From Candidatus Nanohaloarchaea archaeon (lineage in GTDB: Archaea > EX4484-52 > GLR71), in NCBI GenBank assembly GCA_030636885.1, contig DAOVVY010000067.1, forward strand, positions 1-5,231: DNA of 5,231 bases. The letters run 5' to 3'. Below the pieces are notes generated by a model. The model saw nothing but the letters and a program-made list of their open reading frames with translations, did not search any database and was not told the DNA's origin. The stretch's first letter is position 1; each line of letters starts with the position of its first letter. This document shows positions 1-5,231 of the stretch, one piece after another. The translations under genes were made by a program, and so were the position numbers.

Positions 1-130
1 ATAAACTTAGACCTACACGATTCAACAAGATGTCATAGAAAGCTCTTTCCCGCTCTATCGAATAGTATTTTTGCCCATAGAATAAAAGAGGCTTTCCAGA
101 GGTTCCTCCGGTAGTTTGGTATACCCAGCT
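1..130 (-). CDS. Fragment of a CapK/phenylacetate-CoA-ligase-like adenylate-forming enzyme (no start, runs off the window)
   Basis: In the -1 frame relative to the large gene, 43 codons read through to the window edge with a clear family pattern. They include WVYQTTGGTSGKPLLFYG, then SIERERAFYDILLNRVGL. TTGGTSGKP (115-89) is the ATP-phosphate-binding motif of ANL adenylating enzymes; the following 'LxFY...ERERAFYDILxxRVG' is typical of the CapK/PaaK branch (COG1541-like). Members activate a carboxylate with ATP in the cytoplasm, usually to make a CoA thioester; CapK relatives are often found with surface-polysaccharide genes. In the family this motif normally lies about 90-140 residues from the N-terminus (my recollection). 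Here that part is absent: the -1 frame has a TAA at 284-286 and no ATG, GTG or TTG between it and the motif, and the +1 frame stops at 225-227. So the gene is 5'-truncated, fused to the surface gene with a frameshift, or misassembled. The downstream part, including the catalytic Lys region, is outside the window. Confidence 0.72.
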
Positions 131-3100
131 TTTTTTGGATATATTGGTGTCTTTTCGGCAAGATTTATAGGCGCTATCGTTTTTGGTGGTGTGATTGGTT
201 GTTTTTTTGAGTGCATAAAATATTTTAACTTCGATAAAGGATTGTTTATCTTTTTGAGGGATGGTTGTTTTAAGGGTTTTGGTTTAAATAGAGATTTTAT
301 TTTTTGTCTTAAATTGTGTTTTTTACCTAAGTCTTCGGATTTGATGCGATGACCATGTGTGAGTCTTGTTAGAGACTTATTCATCCGTACAAGTTGTGTT
401 CTGACATCGGTTAATTTTTCATGTTTCTCAGTTATGATTTTATTGAATGTCACTTTATCAATGACTCGTGTGAAATATTCTTTCTCGGTTGATTTCTCCT
501 CAGCTTCAAGTAAACTTTTTTTAGATTTCAGTCTCTGTATCTTTATTGATAGGTAAATTAATGGATATATGTATTCTTTTAATAAGAATAATAAGATTAT
601 TGTTGAGATTATTATGCCTGCGATATTTTGTTTGTTTTCAAATAACCATCTTATTTGTTCATTTTCAATAAGTGTGTTATCGAGAGATTTTAACGAATCG
701 GATAATTGAGTTGTCTGAAGATTTAAAGAGGTTATATTGTTTGATGCAATTGCAGTTTTTGCAGCTTGTAACAGTTGTTTTGATAGTTCTAACTGTTGTA
801 GATAAGGTTTGGTGTTTATGCCAATACGGTCCATGTCGGCAATCATGTTATTTAGTCTCAATAAATCATGTTCTAAAGATTCAAGGTCATAGATCAATTG
901 ATTTTTTTCTAGCCAGATTGTTACAGTCTCTTCTTTGACTATGTCACCTTGAGTCATCTTTAATTTTAAAAAGTATGTTTTTGGTGTGTCTGACAATGTT
1001 GATATAACTTTTATAGGTATGGATTGCTTGTTTTTTGATTTCACAAAATATGAGTGGTTTATTATTAGGGTCAAATCATCTAATTCGTAAGAGGTCGTTA
1101 TATTCAAGTCATAGTCTCCTGTGTTCTCTAAAGAGAATGTCATGTCTCTTATTTCGCCCTGGAACATGTTCAGGTCGCGCATATCGGTATAAAAAAAGAA
1201 TTCAGTTCTTTTTTCGTAACTTGAGTAATTTGTGAAGTCTTGAGATGGTGGGAAACCTGATGATGGTGGGGAAGACATGCCCCCGCTGTCACCGCCTGCT
1301 GGAGGGGCTGTGTATTCTTGTAGAGTCATCTGTATGCTTGATGCTCCTGAATTATTGTAGGTATCATTTACAAAAGCTAATATGTTAAAAGATCCTTCAA
1401 AAGATGGCATTTGGCATGCTTTTGTGCCGGTATCAACGTAATATTGCCAATCTTCATTAAAATATAAAGTCAAATTATCTTCTTGTGCACAAGTTATCCA
1501 GACATCAACATTCCAAGATTCTACTTGTTCACCCCTTACGTTTAATACTTCAATCAGAGGACTTGCAGAATTATAAAGATACGCTTGTGGTTTTTGAGTC
1601 TGGAAATTATATGTAGGTTGAATAAAATCCACGGTGTAAACATTACTTACTGTGAATGTTCCTGAAAGGTTTGCAGTGTTGCCGTCTTTTGAAACGTTCA
1701 TATCAAGGTTGTAAAGTCCTATTGGGTCTGAGGCGTTGATGTTGTAGGGGTAAGTGTTTGTTTGGTTGTTTGGTAGAAGGACTGTGTCAGTTTCATCGCC
1801 GGACTTTTTCATTAAAAGAGTTAGGTTGAAATCAGTTATAGGATTGTTATTTACTGTGTATACGGGAACTGTTGAGATTACATCTTCGCCAAGATTAAAT
1901 AGATTGTAATTGAGGTAATCTGCGCCAATAGTGTATTTGTTTGTTGTGTTGAAGGTTGTGGTGTTGTCTGAAGCGTTTATGTGGTCCGCCACATCAGTTG
2001 CATAGATTTGAATATTGTAGAAATCGGTTTCATTGGTTAATAGGGTTGTGTTTTGAAATATGAAATAAAATTCACCTGTTGAATAATTTGTATTCATTGT
2101 ATAATTTTCAGAATAATCAGATAAATTAGGATAAAAGACTTGGGCGATTGCAGTATCAACATAATAATTATCAGTTATGTCTGCATAAATTGTAATGTGC
2201 TCTTTTAGATTTACTAAATTATATTCTACTGAGACATTATGGATTTTTGGTGCTTCTTCATCGGGTGCTAATGTAACATTTATTGTATCATTATTCACTT
2301 GTAAAACTGTACCAAATGATGCAACCCCTTTAACTGTTACATTTGAGACTCCTGTGTTTTTTGCAGAAATATTCCATGAATACTCAAAAGAAGTTCCAGA
2401 TGATAAATTATTATGAGTTCTATTTATAACATCTGTTTGAGATATGTCAATTACGGTCGTATTATAAGATGTAAAATTTAATGAGAGATTTCGTAGGTCA
2501 CCACCCGATGCTTTAATTTCAGCTGATTGTGTAGCGTAAGTACCATTTACTACTGTAGCAGGTGTTGAAAGTAAAATATTTAAAGTCCCATAATTGATAA
2601 AAAATGATTCTGTTGTGTTTGTGATGTTTTGATCATATTGGTTTCCCATTGTAAAGTTTAGGTCGTAAATTCCTGACATTTTTGTTGTGGTGTAATATGC
2701 CCAATACACATAATAACCATTATCTATGTCTGATTCAGATGTATGAAAATTAAAATCTGTTGTTTCTGTTGCAGTCTCTATATATTCTTGTTTTATTGTC
2801 GCTGTAAACATACCGTTTGGACCTTGCAGTGATGGGCCGAAACCTGTGACATTGATGTAAAGTATATTATAATCACTATAATTTATGATGGCTTTATCTG
2901 CGTATGTAAATAAAGGAACTATCGTTGTGTTTATTTCGTTTGTGGTTTTTGTTCCGTAAGTCGGCGTGATGTCAATTGTTAGGTTTGTGTCGCCTAATTC
3001 TGTGGTTTCAAGAGTCCAGTTGATTATCTGTGTAGTTCCCGGACGTAGGTTTGATGTGTTTGAAAATTGGAGATTTGATATGTTTGTTATTTTTGAATTT

Positions 3101-5067
3101 GCAAGGGACAAGGTATAATTTATAGGACCCCATATATCACCTTCTATCACTTCTGTGAATGAGCGTAATTCAAATGGTTGACCATTTAAAAGACCATCTT
3201 TTGGATCAAGTATGTTGTATACTTTAAAGTTATCGAAAATCCTGTCGTTAGTGGTATAAATGCCAACTTTTCCGGATTCAATAGGATTATCATTATCAAA
3301 ACCATGAACTACAATGTTATCATCGACAAGACCTACAAATTCATTGCCTATTGCATAAACTGAAACTTTATGGAACTCTACAACATCAGTATAATATTTA
3401 CCAGAAGCAATTGTTGATGGTTCATTACCTATTCTTTTAATAATTGAAAAAACTGAATAATTTCCAAACTCATCTTCTGCAGAATAATCAAATATAAACA
3501 TATATCGTCCTGCGCCATTATCTCTTAAAATTATTCCGAAATTAGTATCTTCATCATAGGACATAAATATATCTACTTCAACATATGTATCCTTGCTGTC
3601 TGGAAGATTAGATAGTAAGTTGATATTATCGTTTTTATTACCAGTAACTATATTTTCAAAATATATCGTCATATTTGAACCATGACCATCATATACCCAT
3701 TTAGATCCCTCCACCTCACCATATTGCCAGAATCCTTGAGAGTTGTCGAATGAGTCATTCACTGACATCATCATCGCGAATGTGTTTGTTATGTTTAGTT
3801 TTCCGAAAGATACTGTGAAATTTGAGGTGTTGGTTGTTGTTTTTGATTTTAGTATCGTAGCAGTACCGTTATCAGTAAAATATTGATCAGTAACTGATAT
3901 TGTTAGATTGTAAAGGCCTGATCTTTCGGGGATGTAAGTGTTGCAGGTAAAGACTGTGTAGTCTGTTCCACTTAAGGTTTCGTTCAAGCTAAAAGAGCCA
4001 CTCAGACATGCTTGAGATTCATAGATATCTAAATTACCGGAAGTTTCATTTAAAGCTAAATATGAGATGTTTGCATAGATAGAATTTATGTCTGGTTGAA
4101 AAAGTTCAGATGCGTTGTCTGTTATGTTTGCGATGATTGTTATCATTTCACCTATCTTTGGGTTATCTTCAAGTATTGCTGGTGTGACTGTGAGGTTGAC
4201 TACATTTATTGTTACGTTTATTGTGTCGTTATAAGCTGTGGTCTGATCTTTTGTAATGATTGATATGTTTGATAGTCCTAGTGATTTTGCGTTGATTGTC
4301 CATTGTCCTGTGTCTGTGGATTCTCCAGAGGACAGATTATCTATGACATCTATTATCTTGTTTGATAAGATTTCAAGACTGTTGGTGATATTGTCTGCTG
4401 TTGCTGTGATATTGTAGGCATCACCTGTGTAGTCTTGGCTGTCTGAATTAGATATTATCATTTCACCAATAGTTAAATTGTCGCCGAGATAGACTGTTCT
4501 TGATGTTGGGGTTGGGTTGTCAGTAATTGTTAGGTGTGGTGTTCTGATTGTAAATGGGGTCTGGGTTGAATAGGTGTCTGTGTCTATGAGTCCTGTCCAG
4601 TTGGTGTGTAATATGGCTTGAGGGTTTATCGGGGTTGCGTTGAAGTAGATGTTGATGATACTGCCATAGTTTGGATTATTTATTGTATATGTTATATTTA
4701 CTACAGAGAGTGATTCATTATCATCTAAATAATTTATGATTTTTGAATCTAACCAACCACAAGCAGTGCAAGAACCCCCGATACTATTATTATCTATGAA
4801 AAAATATGGTTTATTATTTGTCGAAAGTTTATTATTTGGAGGAATATAGATTGTGACAGTAGTAGTACTTGTATAACTTGTTTCAGAAAAACCCACATTA
4901 AACTTATCACTTTGATTTATATTCAGATAAGACTGACCTGTGTATGTTGTAACTGTAAGATTTACAGGACTTGTTGCTTCAACAATATTACTAATTGCAG
5001 GACTATATAGAACAAATGACAATGATAATACTATGCTTAATGCAAACAACAATACAGACCTAGCCAT
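55..5067 (-). CDS. Giant N-glycosylated, membrane-anchored archaeal surface protein with Ig-like repeats
   Basis: Likely a cell-surface or adhesion protein of 1670 codons; no enzyme motif is seen. Residues 1-31 form a signal peptide (short MAR n-region, hydrophobic core 5-20). About 32-170 is a beta-rich domain with C100-x2-C103. Three related two-domain beta modules follow (about 173-415, 416-820, 821-1042), with a jelly-roll domain at 438-625 inside the second. Then come a fourth Ig-like unit (1043-1142), a beta domain with C1193 and C1218 (about 1143-1252), a Gly/Ser/Pro linker (1254-1276), and a NEW3/CARDB-like domain (about 1286-1388). An amphipathic helical stalk (1390-1470) leads to a membrane segment (about 1481-1508, interrupted by K1497-E1498) and a cytoplasmic tail with a helical hairpin-like stretch (1511-1568) and a Lys/Pro-rich end. 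I count about 70 N-x-S/T sequons outside the membrane and one inside. The ATG at 5067 is chosen because it starts the signal peptide just behind the TATA box. Residues 1647-1670 are probably not a native tail, since another frame there encodes part of an adenylating enzyme. The exact ligand or role is unknown. Confidence 0.9.
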   Translation of the reverse strand: MARSVLLFALSIVLSLSFVLYSPAISNIVEATSPVNLTVTTYTGQSYLNINQSDKFNVGFSETSYTSTTTVTIYIPPNNKLSTNNKPYFFIDNNSIGGSCTACGWLDSKIINYLDDNESLSVVNITYTINNPNYGSIINIYFNATPINPQAILHTNWTGLIDTDTYSTQTPFTIRTPHLTITDNPTPTSRTVYLGDNLTIGEMIISNSDSQDYTGDAYNITATADNITNSLEILSNKIIDVIDNLSSGESTDTGQWTINAKSLGLSNISIITKDQTTAYNDTINVTINVVNLTVTPAILEDNPKIGEMITIIANITDNASELFQPDINSIYANISYLALNETSGNLDIYESQACLSGSFSLNETLSGTDYTVFTCNTYIPERSGLYNLTISVTDQYFTDNGTATILKSKTTTNTSNFTVSFGKLNITNTFAMMMSVNDSFDNSQGFWQYGEVEGSKWVYDGHGSNMTIYFENIVTGNKNDNINLLSNLPDSKDTYVEVDIFMSYDEDTNFGIILRDNGAGRYMFIFDYSAEDEFGNYSVFSIIKRIGNEPSTIASGKYYTDVVEFHKVSVYAIGNEFVGLVDDNIVVHGFDNDNPIESGKVGIYTTNDRIFDNFKVYNILDPKDGLLNGQPFELRSFTEVIEGDIWGPINYTLSLANSKITNISNLQFSNTSNLRPGTTQIINWTLETTELGDTNLTIDITPTYGTKTTNEINTTIVPLFTYADKAIINYSDYNILYINVTGFGPSLQGPNGMFTATIKQEYIETATETTDFNFHTSESDIDNGYYVYWAYYTTTKMSGIYDLNFTMGNQYDQNITNTTESFFINYGTLNILLSTPATVVNGTYATQSAEIKASGGDLRNLSLNFTSYNTTVIDISQTDVINRTHNNLSSGTSFEYSWNISAKNTGVSNVTVKGVASFGTVLQVNNDTINVTLAPDEEAPKIHNVSVEYNLVNLKEHITIYADITDNYYVDTAIAQVFYPNLSDYSENYTMNTNYSTGEFYFIFQNTTLLTNETDFYNIQIYATDVADHINASDNTTTFNTTNKYTIGADYLNYNLFNLGEDVISTVPVYTVNNNPITDFNLTLLMKKSGDETDTVLLPNNQTNTYPYNINASDPIGLYNLDMNVSKDGNTANLSGTFTVSNVYTVDFIQPTYNFQTQKPQAYLYNSASPLIEVLNVRGEQVESWNVDVWITCAQEDNLTLYFNEDWQYYVDTGTKACQMPSFEGSFNILAFVNDTYNNSGASSIQMTLQEYTAPPAGGDSGGMSSPPSSGFPPSQDFTNYSSYEKRTEFFFYTDMRDLNMFQGEIRDMTFSLENTGDYDLNITTSYELDDLTLIINHSYFVKSKNKQSIPIKVISTLSDTPKTYFLKLKMTQGDIVKEETVTIWLEKNQLIYDLESLEHDLLRLNNMIADMDRIGINTKPYLQQLELSKQLLQAAKTAIASNNITSLNLQTTQLSDSLKSLDNTLIENEQIRWLFENKQNIAGIIISTIILLFLLKEYIYPLIYLSIKIQRLKSKKSLLEAEEKSTEKEYFTRVIDKVTFNKIITEKHEKLTDVRTQLVRMNKSLTRLTHGHRIKSEDLGKKHNLRQKIKSLFKPKPLKQPSLKKINNPLSKLKYFMHSKKQPITPPKTIAPINLAEKTPIYPKKAGYTKLPEEPLESLFYSMGKNTIR
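130..136 (-). other. A7 run: slippery heptamer where the frame of two coding sequences changes
   Basis: On the minus strand, codons 1644-1646 of the surface gene read CCA AAA AAA before GCT, giving the heptamer A-AAA-AAA. A -1 shift here leads straight into SWVYQTTGGTSGKP of the adenylate-forming enzyme. It is also a homopolymer, where mutation, polymerase slippage or sequencing error often adds or drops a base. No stable hairpin 5-9 bases downstream is obvious by eye, so the run by itself does not prove programmed frameshifting. Confidence 0.5.
544..627 (-). other. Membrane anchor of the surface protein (residues 1481-1508)
   Basis: The hydrophobic stretch NIAGIIISTIILLFLL, then K-E, then YIYPLIYLSI forms the only strong membrane segment besides the signal peptide. 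The many Lys/Arg residues that follow (QRLKSKKSLL onward) place the C-terminus inside the cell by the positive-inside rule. The charged K1497-E1498 pair near the middle suggests either that the true span ends at residue 1496 and the rest lies at the inner interface, or a kinked span. The protein has no LPXTG or PGF-CTERM-like ending, so this helix is the likely anchor. Confidence 0.75.
1240..1308 (-). other. Gly/Ser/Pro-rich linker of the surface protein (residues 1254-1276)
   Basis: The segment APPAGGDSGGMSSPPSSGF and its neighbours are almost only Ala, Pro, Gly and Ser, and the DNA is a local GC-rich patch in an AT-rich gene. It divides the distal beta-rich array from the membrane-proximal NEW3/CARDB-like domain and helical stalk, so it probably acts as a flexible hinge. 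Ser residues could carry O-glycans, which is inference. Confidence 0.7.
1642..1941 (-). repeat. Fourth Ig-like unit of the surface protein, residues 1043-1142
   Basis: A single domain without the preceding beta-sandwich half. It closes with IGLYNLDMNVSKDGN (1116-1130) and GTFTVS, comparable with SGLYNLTISV of module 1 and SGIYDLNFTM of module 2. Asn codons switch to mainly AAC here (15 of 21 for residues 1031-1142), in contrast to module 3 just before it. Homology with the other Ig-like halves rests on this closing strand pattern and on length, so it is moderate. Confidence 0.5.
1942..2607 (-). repeat. Surface-protein module 3 (beta-sandwich + Ig-like), residues 821-1042
   Basis: Third copy. 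The first half shows INYGTLNIL (824-832), NLSSG (887-891), WNISAKNTGVSNVTVKG (898-914) and NDTINVTL (926-933), close to module 1 (NLSSG, WTINA, GLSNIS, NDTINVTI). The Ig-like half has LKEHITIYADITDN (954-967), equivalent to IGEMITIIANITDN in module 1, and ends FYNIQIYATDVADH. It carries no cysteine. Asn codons are almost all AAT (24 of 26 in residues 825-1018), unlike the next domain. Confidence 0.62.
2608..3822 (-). repeat. Surface-protein module 2, residues 416-820, split by an inserted domain
   Basis: Second copy of the repeat. It opens with VSFGKLNIT (419-426), matching INYGTLNIL of module 3. Its first half resumes after the insert with NLRPG (673-677), NWTLETTELGDTNLT (683-697) and ends NTTIV. 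The Ig-like half ends with SGIYDLNFTMGN (798-809), equivalent to SGLYNLTISVTDQ of module 1. The opening strand and the rest of the first sandwich are separated by about 185 residues that have no counterpart in modules 1 or 3. Confidence 0.58.
3193..3756 (-). other. Concanavalin/LamG-like jelly-roll domain inserted in module 2 (residues 438-625)
   Basis: Part of the large surface gene. The segment starts DSFDNSQGFWQYGEVEG and ends RIFDNFKVYN. In between are alternating strands with TYVEVDIFMSYDEDTNFGII, RDNGAGRYMFIFDY, a basic-aromatic FHKVSVYAIGNEF, DDNIVVHGFD and SGKVGIYTTN. This order (disordered 'W' opening, VEVDI strand, 'GI.lRd....Y.f', 'v.v.a.G..f....D...v', 'sGkvGiy', 'FDNFkV') matches the LamG / 3-keto-disaccharide-hydrolase-type (DUF1080-like) jelly roll, a fold that usually binds glycans. 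No catalytic residues can be assigned, so glycan or ligand binding is the likelier role. Only two sequons (N465, N536) lie within it, against roughly one per 19 residues in the rest of the ectodomain. Confidence 0.6.
3823..4551 (-). repeat. Surface-protein module 1 (beta-sandwich + Ig-like), residues 173-415
   Basis: First of three divergent protein-level repeats. The first half has the pattern NLSSG (244-248), then W256-T-I-N-A and GLSNIS (264-269), ending in INVTI. The second half is Ig-like: KIGEMITIIANITDN (304-318), closing with SGLYNLTISVTDQ (383-395). A Cys pair, C354 and C375, is probably a disulfide within the Ig-like half. The repeat is not recognisable as nucleotide identity, only as protein pattern. 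Similar tandem beta-sandwiches (CARDB/NEW3 and Ig-like) are common in archaeal surface proteins. Confidence 0.62.
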
Positions 5068-5096
5068 CTTAACCTGATTACTATTTGTGCAGAGGT

Positions 5097-5108
5097 CTCA
5101 TATATAGG
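5097..5108 (-). promoter_or_regulatory. Archaeal TATA-box promoter of the large surface-protein gene
   Basis: On the minus strand the gap reads CCTATATATGAG, with the TATA element at 5106-5100. Its centre is about 36 bases from the ATG at 5067. Archaeal transcription starts roughly 25-27 bases downstream of the TATA centre, which would place the start near 5076 and leave a leader of about 9 bases. This fits the absence of a strong Shine-Dalgarno sequence: only AGGT at 5075-5072 resembles one, and a leader this short would scarcely use it. The transcription start is inferred, not seen. Confidence 0.6.
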
Positions 5109-5133
5109 TTATTGATTATTTTTTTATCAATAA
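5109..5133. repeat. Perfect 8-bp inverted repeat spanning the upstream stop codon
   Basis: TTATTGAT (5109-5116) and ATCAATAA (5126-5133) are exact reverse complements separated by a 9-base loop, TATTTTTTT on the plus strand. The right arm contains the TGA of the upstream gene and the left arm ends two bases before the TATA box of the big surface gene. On the transcribed (minus) strand the loop is A-rich and no T-run follows the stem, so it does not look like a terminator for the upstream gene. It could be a regulator-binding palindrome or chance in AT-rich DNA. Confidence 0.5.
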
Positions 5134-5231
5134 GAAAATGTTAGGGTTGCGGATTCGGTCATGTTGATCCAATATCCGGATTCGGGTATGAAATTATCCA
5201 TTGTTGATGCGCTTAAATCTATTGGATTGTA
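5127..5231 (-). CDS. C-terminal end of an upstream surface/secreted protein (partial)
   Basis: A reading frame open from the window edge gives 34 codons and a TGA stop at 5127-5129. The peptide ends with PESGYWINMTESATLTFSY. The pattern 'P-x-x-G-Y-W-I-x-M-x-x-x-A-T-L-T' resembles a C-terminal motif I recall from archaeal and other extracellular multidomain proteins, where it closes a small beta domain; that attribution is from memory. It contains one sequon (NMT), which fits an exported protein. Codon use and amino acid make-up match the neighbouring surface gene. It lies 59 bp upstream of that gene on the same strand, but a TATA box in the gap suggests separate transcription. The function of the whole protein cannot be judged from 34 residues. 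The frame and stop are clear; the family is only suggestive. Confidence 0.72.
   Translation of the reverse strand, partial: YNPIDLSASTMDNFIPESGYWINMTESATLTFSY

Noticed and set aside
89..115. TTGGTSGKP as a Walker A nucleotide-binding loop
   Set aside because: The Lys is followed by Pro, not Thr or Ser, and the flanking LLFY and ERERAFYDIL patterns fit the ANL adenylating family, not P-loop NTPases.
1..283. A complete overlapping gene starting inside the tail of the surface gene
   Set aside because: The -1 frame is open only from 283, has no ATG, GTG or TTG before the conserved motif, and the peptide from 283 to about 137 shows no convincing similarity to the N-terminal part of CapK/PaaK enzymes.
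1240..1308. GC-rich patch as an RNA gene or insertion scar
   Set aside because: It is explained by Gly, Pro, Ala and Ser codons of a linker in the correct frame; no cloverleaf, terminal repeats or target duplication is seen.
116..2416. Several plus-strand open frames of 65-88 codons (starting at 116, 359, 672, 1035 and 2195)
   Set aside because: They lie antisense inside the large surface gene, show Cys/Phe/Leu-rich low-quality sequence typical of reverse-strand readings, and have no promoter or family pattern.
3721..3780. Oligo-Met stretch (AMMMSV, residues 431-436) as an internal start of a second protein
   Set aside because: No TATA box or ribosome binding site is evident upstream, no signal peptide follows, and the reading frame is continuous through a module strand.
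5117..5125. T-rich run as a transcription terminator
   Set aside because: The T-run is on the plus strand, while both flanking genes are on the minus strand, where it reads as A-rich. It could only end a plus-strand transcript, and none is supported here.

Overview
The window is almost entirely one gene read on the minus strand: a 1670-codon, Asn-, Thr- and Ser-rich, signal-peptide-bearing cell-surface protein (55-5067). A fragment of another minus-strand gene lies at each edge. AT-rich DNA, an archaeal-type TATA box with almost no leader, about 70 N-glycosylation sequons, stacked Ig-like beta-sandwich domains and a C-terminal membrane anchor with a Lys-rich inner tail all suggest an archaeon. 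A DPANN-type lineage (Woesearchaeota or Pacearchaeota-like) is my guess, but nothing here fixes the taxon.

Layout in the direction of transcription. 5231-5127: the last 34 codons of an upstream protein ending in a GYWI...ATLT motif. 5126-5068: a short intergenic gap with a perfect 8-bp inverted repeat and a TATA box. 5067-55: the large surface protein, made of signal peptide, N-terminal beta domain, three related two-domain modules (the second split by a concanavalin/LamG-like jelly roll), a fourth Ig-like domain, a last Cys-containing beta domain, a Gly/Ser/Pro linker, a NEW3/CARDB-like domain, a helical stalk, a membrane segment, and a basic cytoplasmic tail. 130-1: in the -1 frame relative to the big gene, the core of a CapK/phenylacetate-CoA-ligase-type adenylate-forming enzyme (motif TTGGTSGKP), running off the window.

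The two most informative points are hidden by a plain ORF call. First, the last 24 codons of the big ORF are probably an out-of-frame reading of the adenylating-enzyme sequence. The frame changes at or upstream of an A7 run that is also a textbook slippery heptamer, and the enzyme's usual N-terminal part is not visible in any frame. This could be a gene truncation or fusion, an assembly or indel error, or (least likely) programmed frameshifting. Second, the surface protein is a mosaic: Asn codon choice switches in blocks that partly follow domain borders, and a sequon-poor jelly roll sits inside a repeat unit. I see no RNA gene, CRISPR array or insertion sequence.
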